A stretch of 25,321 bases of DNA from an uncultured Bacilli bacterium. GTDB taxonomy: Bacteria > Bacillota_I > Bacilli_A > RF39 > UBA660. The stretch is taken from positions 1 through 25,321 of the forward strand of contig CANQFF010000008.1 in the NCBI GenBank assembly GCA_947598345.1, in the 5' to 3' direction. Positions 19,573-25,321 of the stretch are shown here, one piece after another; the stretch's first letter is position 1; every line of letters starts with the position of its first letter. The notes below the pieces were generated by a model. The model saw nothing but the letters and a program-made list of their open reading frames with translations. It did not search any database and was not told where the DNA came from. The position numbers and the translations under genes are program-made.

Positions 19573-21985
19573 CTGTTCTTAACGCTATCACAGGATCTTT
19601 TTTACTTGCTAGCTTAGATGGAATCAATCCCGCTATTACAGTAAGCAATGTACTTATTATAATTAAAATTATCGCACCTACTATAGGTAAACTAGCTGAT
19701 ACAACAACTCCTGTTACATTTTTTATTATAATATTAATAACTACATTGAGTAAACATGTTATTAATATTCCTAAAGCTCCTGATGTTATTCCAATTATAA
19801 AAGTTTCAGCATTGAATACACGAGAAATATCTTTTTTGCTAGCTCCTATTGATCTTAATATACCAATCTCTTTTGTTCTTTCAAGTACTGATATATATGT
19901 AATTATTCCTATCATTATACTAGAAACTACAAGTGAAATAGATACAAAAGCAATTAATACATATCCTATAACATTTACTATAGTAGTTACACTACTCATA
20001 AGTAATCCCACATAATCTGTATATTCTATTTTATCTTCTTCAAGATTCGCATTTTCTTTATCGCTGTTATATTGATTTATAATATCCTCTATAGCATCTT
20101 TAGATTCAAAATTTTTTGGATAAATACTTATTACATATGGATCATCTAAATCTGCAAAGCCTATTTTTCTTAAATTATTTTCATATGAATCAAGATTTGT
20201 AAATGGTTTTCCTGTAAAAACATTGATATCTTTATTATTAATTTGAGCTTTTGCAATATCGCTATCGCTAATTGAATTTACAACATATTCAGTTAACTGT
20301 CTTGTATAGCCTATTCCATTACTTATAGATATATTACTATCTTCTTTTGGTCTTATTATTCCAACTATTTTTAATTTCAAACCATTTTCAACTATTTTTT
20401 TCAAAAATTCTTGATCATTTCTATTATCAACCCAAATACCATTTCTATTTTGATAATAATCTGAGTTTAAAACCAATTTATATCTAGTATTTAATATATC
20501 GTCATAAGTATATTTAGTTTGATCAAATTCTTTAATCTCTTTACCAGCCATCATATTCATCATAGTTTCTTGTATTTCTTGCTGATCTTTAAAGCCTAAT
20601 GAATATAGTATGTAATCGCTTATTTCATTATTTTCATTAACTATAAGTACAAGTTCATCATAAGATTCTGGCATTTTTCCACTAATTACATCATATTGAC
20701 TTTTTAATAGATTTTTATTATTAGATAATTCATTAAATATCATAATATTACTTGAAAAATTTTCATTTGTAAAACCAAATACATTCATCATGTTACTTGG
20801 ATTTACTTGTAATAAATCGTCATTATATATTTGTAAATCTAAATCATAAGTATATTTTATATCATTTGAATATTTTTTTAATTCCTTATTATTTTCAATA
20901 TATGATTTAAATTCTTTTAAATTATTAGATGTAATGCCGCCATACATAGTTGTTATCATATTAGTCATAATATCGTTAGAATAAACAGCATCTAATTTGT
21001 GATTATTTTCATTACCAACATCCATTAAAGAACTCATCAAAGTTGCAGTATCTACACTATTTTTTTCTATCACTAAAGGATAACTTGTCAATGTGTCCTG
21101 TTGAACTTTTTCAATATAATTATTAACACCATTAGATAAGGATAATATAAGCGCTATACCGATGATACCAATAGATCCAGCAAAAGAAGTAAGTAATGTT
21201 CTACCTTTCTTAGTCATCAAGTTATTAAGTGATAAGCTAAGAGCAGTAGCAAAACTCATATTTGTTTTATTATACTTTGATTTTTTTGGTTCAATTACCT
21301 CTTTACCATCATATGGATTAGTATCACTTATAACTTCCCCATCTTTTAAGCTTATTATCCTATTAGAATATTCATGAGCTAGATCAGGATTGTGAGTTAC
21401 CATTATAACTAACTTATCTTTGCTTATTTTTTTTAATATATTCATAATTTGTATACTTGTTTCAGAATCTAAAGCACCGGTTGGTTCATCTGCAAGCAAG
21501 ATATCTGGATCATTAATTAAGGCTCTTGCTATTGCAACTCTTTGCATTTGACCACCACTCATTTGATTTGGTTTTTTATGAATATGGTCACCTAATCCAA
21601 CTTCTTTTAGAACTTTAATAGCTCTTTTTTTTCTTTCTTTTTTACCAATTCCAGAAAGAGTAAGGGCTAATTCAACATTCGATAAAACCGTTTGATGTGG
21701 TATTAAATTATAACTTTGAAATACAAATCCGATTCTATGATTTCTATAGGAATCCCAATCCTTATCTTTGTATTTTTTTGTAGATATTTCATTTATTATC
21801 AAGTCGCCACTCGTATATTTATCAAGACCACCAATAATATTTAAAAGCGTTGTCTTACCACTACCACTTGGCCCTAATATTGATACGAATTCACTTTCTC
21901 TAAAATTTATACTGACATTATTGAGTGCCTTTTGTGTAAAGTTACCAGTTTTATAAATTTTAGTTATCTTTTTAATTTCTAACAT
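19568..21985 (-). CDS. MacB/LolD-type ABC exporter, ATPase fused to FtsX-like permease
   Basis: The 805-aa fusion. Residues 1-230 are an ABC ATPase: Walker A GPSGSGKT (38-45), Q-loop Gln90, signature MSGGQMQRVAIARAL (142-156), Walker B ILLADEPTGALD (162-173) and switch His198. A linker (230-260) leads to the permease: a first TM (about 264-285), a large extracellular domain of about 370 residues, then three TM helices within the last 150 residues, with the typical LERTKEIGILRSIGASKKDI motif between the second and third. This is the MacB topology, used for mechanotransmission export of peptides or lipoproteins, not import. ATG 21985 follows GGGAGG. It is monocistronic with its own terminator, and no partner adaptor, bacitracin-type two-component system or peptide gene is adjacent, so the substrate is unknown. 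Confidence 0.92.
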   Translation of the reverse strand: MLEIKKITKIYKTGNFTQKALNNVSINFRESEFVSILGPSGSGKTTLLNIIGGLDKYTSGDLIINEISTKKYKDKDWDSYRNHRIGFVFQSYNLIPHQTVLSNVELALTLSGIGKKERKKRAIKVLKEVGLGDHIHKKPNQMSGGQMQRVAIARALINDPDILLADEPTGALDSETSIQIMNILKKISKDKLVIMVTHNPDLAHEYSNRIISLKDGEVISDTNPYDGKEVIEPKKSKYNKTNMSFATALSLSLNNLMTKKGRTLLTSFAGSIGIIGIALILSLSNGVNNYIEKVQQDTLTSYPLVIEKNSVDTATLMSSLMDVGNENNHKLDAVYSNDIMTNMITTMYGGITSNNLKEFKSYIENNKELKKYSNDIKYTYDLDLQIYNDDLLQVNPSNMMNVFGFTNENFSSNIMIFNELSNNKNLLKSQYDVISGKMPESYDELVLIVNENNEISDYILYSLGFKDQQEIQETMMNMMAGKEIKEFDQTKYTYDDILNTRYKLVLNSDYYQNRNGIWVDNRNDQEFLKKIVENGLKLKIVGIIRPKEDSNISISNGIGYTRQLTEYVVNSISDSDIAKAQINNKDINVFTGKPFTNLDSYENNLRKIGFADLDDPYVISIYPKNFESKDAIEDIINQYNSDKENANLEEDKIEYTDYVGLLMSSVTTIVNVIGYVLIAFVSISLVVSSIMIGIITYISVLERTKEIGILRSIGASKKDISRVFNAETFIIGITSGALGILITCLLNVVINIIIKNVTGVVVSASLPIVGAIILIIISTLLTVIAGLIPSKLASKKDPVIALRTE

Positions 21986-22003
21986 ACTCGCCTCCCTTTA
22001 ATA

Positions 22004-22023
22004 ATATGATAATTATATCATAT
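22004..22023. promoter_or_regulatory. Palindrome over the -10 box of the ABC exporter gene
   Basis: ATATGATA (22004-22011), ATTA, TATCATAT (22016-22023): 8-bp perfect arms centred on the TATAAT. It could be an operator for a repressor. Confidence 0.4.
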
Positions 22024-22040
22024 TTAAAATGAAAAGTGAA
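22012..22040 (-). promoter_or_regulatory. Promoter of the ABC exporter gene
   Basis: Minus strand TTCACT (22035-22040), 17-nt spacer, TATAAT (22012-22017). The -35 lies in the right part of the htrA terminator. Confidence 0.55.
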
Positions 22041-22051
22041 TTACTCACTTT
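22025..22051 (-). terminator. Terminator of htrA
   Basis: Stem AAAGTGA/TCACTTT (22033-22039 with 22045-22051), 5-nt loop containing the stop codon, then TTCATTTT on the minus strand. Confidence 0.65.
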
Positions 22052-23219
22052 CTATTGATTTTGTAAGTTCTATTTCTGCTTCACTTAATTTGTTATTTCT
22101 ATAGAACTTTACTTTAACTTTACTTCCAATTGATTGTTTATAAAGCATGTACTTAAAATGTGATACATCCTCTACTTTTTCACCATTCATTTCTACAATG
22201 ACATCGCCTACTTTTAAACCTGCCTTATCAGCTGGCATGCCATCTTCGATATAACTTAACACTGCACCAAATTCTACATCTTTACCAATTGTTATACCAT
22301 AATAATATTGAAGAGCGAATGTATTTGTCAAATCAACTAACTGTACTCCTAAATATGGTCTTTCAATAGTTACTCCTTTTTCTATACTATCTATTATTTC
22401 ATTAACTGAGTTTATAGGAATTGCAAATCCCATACCTTCTACACCACTTCCAATTAGTTTTGATGATGTTATTCCAATTATTTGACCTTTTATATTACAA
22501 ATAGGTCCACCACTATTTCCACTATTTATTGATGCATCAGTTTGTATAACTTCCATTAAATATGTACCACTTGTAAGTTCAACAGATACCATTCTATTAA
22601 TACCAGAAATAATTCCTTTTGTAATAGTTCCCATATATTCTTTTCCAAGTGGTGCTCCTACGGTAAAAACAGTATCTCCTAATTCTAATTCACCAGAATC
22701 GCCTAAATTAGCTACTTTTTTAACTTTATTTGAGTTTACTTTTAAAACTGCAATATCATAATACTCATCACCATTTAAAAGTTCAGCTTCTGCATCAGTA
22801 CCATCAGTAAAAGTTACAACAAATTTTGTACCATTTTCAATAACATGATAATTAGTTAGAATAAAACCTTTTCCATCTTCAATTTTGTATACAAAACCTG
22901 ATCCAGATGCTACTACACCCCTATTATTTGAAACTTCTATATAAACAGTAGATTCATAAACATTATTTATTGCTGTTTTTAGATCACTCATCTCTTCGAC
23001 TGTAGTAGTTTTAACATTTTCATTAGTTATTTTTCTTACAATCTCACCATCAGTTAAATTAACAACAATTAAATACATAACCAAAGCACCAACTATAAAC
23101 GAACAAAAAACAAGGAATGCTTTTGATTTAATTATTTTATTTAACCCACCATTGACATTTTTATTATCAACAACCTTATTTGATAACTCTTTTTTCTCTT
23201 CAGCTTCATTATTATCCAT
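22041..23219 (-). CDS. htrA: HtrA/DegP-type serine protease with PDZ domain
   Basis: Membrane-anchored quality-control protease that degrades misfolded exported proteins. The 392-aa product has a cytoplasmic tail (1-33), a TM helix (about 34-54), a trypsin-like domain with the triad His125 (LTNYHVIENG), Asp155 (YYDIAVLKV) and Ser236 (INSGNSGGPICN), and one PDZ domain (about 287-385: RPYLGVQLVD, DKAGLKVGDVIVEMNGEKV). All catalytic residues are present. ATG 23219 follows AGGAGG, so the upstream in-frame ATG at 23255 is rejected. TATAAT boxes lie at 23239-23249 with weak -35 matches. No CssRS-type system is adjacent. Confidence 0.95.
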   Translation of the reverse strand: MDNNEAEEKKELSNKVVDNKNVNGGLNKIIKSKAFLVFCSFIVGALVMYLIVVNLTDGEIVRKITNENVKTTTVEEMSDLKTAINNVYESTVYIEVSNNRGVVASGSGFVYKIEDGKGFILTNYHVIENGTKFVVTFTDGTDAEAELLNGDEYYDIAVLKVNSNKVKKVANLGDSGELELGDTVFTVGAPLGKEYMGTITKGIISGINRMVSVELTSGTYLMEVIQTDASINSGNSGGPICNIKGQIIGITSSKLIGSGVEGMGFAIPINSVNEIIDSIEKGVTIERPYLGVQLVDLTNTFALQYYYGITIGKDVEFGAVLSYIEDGMPADKAGLKVGDVIVEMNGEKVEDVSHFKYMLYKQSIGSKVKVKFYRNNKLSEAEIELTKSIESE

Positions 23220-23321
23220 AAAAATCCTCCTAGCTATAATTATATTATACCTCATTTATGAAAATTATATGAAATATAAAAATTATTTTAAGAAATTTAA
23301 AATTATAGTTAATAATGTGAC

Positions 23322-23345
23322 AAAAGAAAACAGATTAACTTCTGT
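23322..23345 (-). terminator. Terminator of ssb
   Basis: Stem ACAGA/TCTGT (23330-23334 with 23341-23345), 6-nt loop with the stop codon, then TTTCTTTT on the minus strand. Confidence 0.6.
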
Positions 23346-23670
23346 CTTCCTTATTTTTGCTAGATAAAAATGTGACTTTTTCTGCTATAACTTCTACAAA
23401 TTGTTTATGCGTTTGATCATCAAATTCAACATCTCTTGTTTGAATTCTTCCTTTAACTCCAACTAAATCTCCCTTTTTACAGTACTGCACTGTACTTTCA
23501 GCTATTCCTTTCCAAAGTACACAGGAAATAAAATCAGTATCATATTCACCATTAGAATTTTTAAATGATCTAGGTACAGCTAAAGTTATATTGGATACTT
23601 TACCTTTATCAGTATCTTTTAACTCTGGTTCCTTTGCTATTCTTCCAACTAAAACTGCATAGTTTAGCAC
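23335..23670 (-). CDS. ssb: Single-stranded DNA-binding protein, short form without acidic tip
   Basis: Binds single-stranded DNA through one OB fold. The product is 111 aa and starts at GTG 23670, placed 6 nt after a consensus AAAGGAGGT; the upstream in-frame ATG at 23703 precedes that ribosome site. MLNYAVLVGRIAKEPEL, FISCVLWKGIAESTVQYCKKGD and GVKGRIQTRD are classical SSB motifs. The C-terminus ends SSKNKEDRS and lacks both the Gly/Gln-rich linker and the DDDIPF-like tip that recruits partner proteins in SSB/SsbA. Length and lack of the tip recall B. subtilis SsbB (about 113 aa), a competence-linked paralogue. It is not in the rpsF-ssb-rpsR operon, which supports a secondary SSB; a second copy would be expected elsewhere. 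Confidence 0.9.
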   Translation of the reverse strand: MLNYAVLVGRIAKEPELKDTDKGKVSNITLAVPRSFKNSNGEYDTDFISCVLWKGIAESTVQYCKKGDLVGVKGRIQTRDVEFDDQTHKQFVEVIAEKVTFLSSKNKEDRS

Positions 23671-23693
23671 AACATTACCTCCTTTCAAAAAAA

Positions 23694-23722
23694 ATAATAA
23701 CATGTATTAAATTGTTAATCAA
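23694..23722 (-). promoter_or_regulatory. Promoter of ssb
   Basis: Minus strand TTGATT (23717-23722), 17-nt spacer ending TGT (extended -10), TATTAT (23694-23699). Confidence 0.6.
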
Positions 23723-23833
23723 AAAATAATTTTTATTAAATTGTACTGTATTTTTTACTATAATTTTATTTCTACTTACATATTTAAAAATATTGACTTT
23801 TTTTATGTACATTTAATTAATTTTTATACAAAA

Positions 23834-23858
23834 TAAAAAAAATACAAAATTTGTATTT
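23834..23858 (-). terminator. Terminator of sufB
   Basis: Stem AAATACA/TGTATTT (23840-23846 with 23852-23858), 5-nt loop, followed by a long T tract on the minus strand. Confidence 0.85.
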
Positions 23859-25164
23859 AAAAATAATTTTTTAAAAGTGCATTTAGTTCTACTGCATATT
23901 CCATTGGCAATTCTTCCCTAAATCTATCTATAAATCCCATTATTAATAATTCTTTAGCTTTTTCCTCTGTTAAACCCCTACTCATCAAATAAAATAATTT
24001 TTCTTTGCTTATCTTTGAAACAGTTGCTTCATGATTTATATTAGAGGTATCATTACAAACTAAATTAACAGGTATTGTATCGCTCCTAGACATATCATCT
24101 AATATTATAGTATCACACTTAACTATGCTTTTAGAATTGATAGCATCTTTAGTAATTTTAACTTTTCCTCTATATGTTGCATCTCCTCCATTTGCAGCAA
24201 TAGATTTGCTTATTATTTCACTTGTTGTATTAGGAAAAAGATGAATCATTCTAGCTCCTGCATCTTGAATTTGATCTTTTGTCGCAACAGCAATAGAAAT
24301 ACATCTTCCTTTTGCTCCTACCCCATTTAATATACAAGATGGATACTTCATATTAACTTTTGAACCTATGTTTCCATCTATCCACTCCATTAATCCATTT
24401 TCATCAACTAAAGCTCTTTTTGTTACAAGATTGTAAACATTATTAGACCAATTTTGTATAGTTGTATATCTACATTTTGCATTTTTTCCAACATATATTT
24501 CTACAACTGCAGCGTGCAATGAATCTGTTGAATAAATAGGAGCTGTACATCCTTCCATGTAATGTAAATCTGAATAATCATCTACAATTATTATGGTTCT
24601 TTCAAATTGTCCCATATTTACACTATTTATTCTAAAATAACTTTGCAAAGGTCTATCCAATTTAGTATGAGGTGGTATATATATAAAAGTGCCACCACTC
24701 CAAACCGCACCATTAAGTGCTGTAAATTTATTTTCATCATTTTTCACTAATTTATTAAAATATTTTTGAAACAAATCGGGATATAATTTTAAAGCTGTAT
24801 CAGTATCACAAAAAATTACATTTTTATCAGTTAATTCTTTTAACATATTATGATATACTGATTCACTTTCATATTGAGCCCCAACACCAGCTAAATATTT
24901 TTGTTCAGCTTCAATTATACCTAATTTATTAAAAGTATCCTTTACTTCTTTTGGAACCTTATTCCAATCATTTTCACTACTTCCTACTTTTTTATAATAT
25001 GTTATATTATCAAAGTCTATTTTTAATTCAGGTCCAAAAGTTGGATTAGAAAATTCTTCAAATAATTTATAAGAACTAACTCTAAAATCTGTCATCCATT
25101 TAGGTTCTTTTTTTATTTTTGATATTTCAATAACTTTAGATTTATTTATGCCTTTTTTAGTCAT
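23857..25164 (-). CDS. sufB: Fe-S cluster assembly scaffold SufB
   Basis: SufB is the scaffold subunit of the SUF (SufBC2D) Fe-S assembly complex in the cytosol. The 435-aa product shows the SufB rather than SufD signature: WMTDFRVSSYKLFEEF at the N-terminus, SGGTFIYIPPHTKLDRPLQ, MIHLFPNTTSEIISKSIA, then HEATVSKISKEKLFYLMSRGL and the end RFREELPMEYAVELNALL. It is slightly shorter than the usual about 465 aa, mostly at the start. ATG 25164 follows AGGTGAT. sufC, sufD, sufS and sufU are not within the window; a terminator-like hairpin lies just upstream, so it seems to be transcribed alone, unlike the common sufCDSUB operon. Confidence 0.95.
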   Translation of the reverse strand: MTKKGINKSKVIEISKIKKEPKWMTDFRVSSYKLFEEFSNPTFGPELKIDFDNITYYKKVGSSENDWNKVPKEVKDTFNKLGIIEAEQKYLAGVGAQYESESVYHNMLKELTDKNVIFCDTDTALKLYPDLFQKYFNKLVKNDENKFTALNGAVWSGGTFIYIPPHTKLDRPLQSYFRINSVNMGQFERTIIIVDDYSDLHYMEGCTAPIYSTDSLHAAVVEIYVGKNAKCRYTTIQNWSNNVYNLVTKRALVDENGLMEWIDGNIGSKVNMKYPSCILNGVGAKGRCISIAVATKDQIQDAGARMIHLFPNTTSEIISKSIAANGGDATYRGKVKITKDAINSKSIVKCDTIILDDMSRSDTIPVNLVCNDTSNINHEATVSKISKEKLFYLMSRGLTEEKAKELLIMGFIDRFREELPMEYAVELNALLKNYF

Positions 25165-25181
25165 GCAATCACCTACACAAT

Positions 25182-25187
25182 ATTATA
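25182..25187 (-). promoter_or_regulatory. -10 box of sufB
   Basis: Minus strand TATAAT, 17 nt before ATG 25164; no good -35, only a T-rich tract from the preceding terminator. Confidence 0.45.
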
Positions 25188-25200
25188 CTAAATATTTTAA

Positions 25201-25225
25201 AAAATAAAAAGGAATTATTTTCCTT
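25201..25225 (-). terminator. Terminator of an upstream minus-strand gene outside the window
   Basis: Stem AAGGAA/TTCCTT (25209-25214 with 25220-25225), 5-nt loop, then TTTATTTT on the minus strand. It separates sufB from whatever lies beyond base 25321. Confidence 0.7.
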
Positions 25226-25260
25226 AATTATTTAATTTTATTTATGTGAAATGAAAAAGT

Positions 25261-25314
25261 AAATTCCAGTTTCAATATATTAATGTAGAATTTAGTCTTA
25301 CATCAAATTCCAGT
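25261..25314. repeat. Pair of AAATTCCAGT repeats at the window edge
   Basis: AAATTCCAGT occurs at 25261-25270 and 25305-25314, 44 nt apart, in an otherwise gene-free edge. I see no assignable coding frame here; short open frames run off the end. Confidence 0.35.
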
Positions 25315-25321
25315 ATGGGAT

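Noticed and set aside
1..25321. Mycoplasma-type code (TGA as Trp)
   Set aside because: Conserved Trp positions use TGG (trmB DPWPK, VanY WHYRY) and TGA ends prsA and gpsA at the expected lengths.
25272..25321. Short minus-strand open frames running off the right edge
   Set aside because: Two frames are open for 7 and 15 codons; neither shows a recognisable protein end, so no gene is called.
1..25321. CRISPR array, tRNA, rRNA, T-box or riboswitch
   Set aside because: I saw no regular repeat-spacer series, no cloverleaf with a CCA end and no recognisable leader; the intergenic gaps are nearly all below 200 nt.

Overview
The window is AT-rich DNA (about a quarter G+C by eye) from a low-GC Gram-positive bacterium of the Bacilli/Erysipelotrichia/Mollicutes-like kind. 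The code is standard: TGG encodes Trp and TGA is used as a stop (for example prsA and gpsA). Shine-Dalgarno sites are strong, usually GGTGG or GGAGG. A clear small acid-soluble spore protein gene (sspI) with a sigma-G-like promoter, plus two tiny YjcZ-type genes, indicates an endospore former. I cannot name the species.

Layout. Bases 1-2600 (minus): the N-terminal 352 residues of a secreted or membrane-anchored surface protein with Ig-like domains, type I signal peptidase, and the yceD-rpmF pair. 2699-5898: tmcAL (plus) converging on a divergent folD, then a cysteine desulfurase. 5976-6210: two very small YjcZ-like genes. 6362-8386: a membrane-anchored PrsA-type foldase converging on recX. 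8444-13058 (minus): a tightly packed six-gene operon (lipoprotein, acidic cytosolic protein, DUF948/YtxG-like, YtxH-like, single-TM protein, and a two-SBP-domain GGDEF protein with a changed signature), followed upstream by trmB. 13867-14430 (plus): a Tyr/Pro/Met-rich 95-aa protein and sspI. 14518-17359 (plus): three tandem VanY/M15B D,D-carboxypeptidase paralogues. 17370-19094 (minus): a 41-aa membrane peptide, an NrtR-type regulator with no recognisable Nudix box, and gpsA. 19154-19513: a decayed IS200/IS605-type TnpB locus whose promoter has a LexA-box-like operator in its spacer. 19568-25164 (minus): an 805-aa MacB-type ABC exporter fusion, an HtrA protease, a short single-stranded DNA-binding protein, and sufB standing alone between terminators.

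How it fits together. Most of the window is core housekeeping: translation and tRNA modification (rpmF, tmcAL, trmB), phospholipid precursor (gpsA), Fe-S assembly (cysteine desulfurase, sufB), recombination (recX, ssb), and envelope protein export and quality control (signal peptidase, PrsA, HtrA, ABC exporter, VanY set). The less ordinary parts are the six-gene envelope operon with its altered GGDEF domain, the VanY array beside sspI, the possibly SOS-controlled TnpB relic, and the NrtR-like/41-aa membrane peptide pair. Transcription units are compact: several convergent genes share a hairpin terminator that contains their stop codons, and many predicted -10 boxes lie only 14-20 nt from the start codon.
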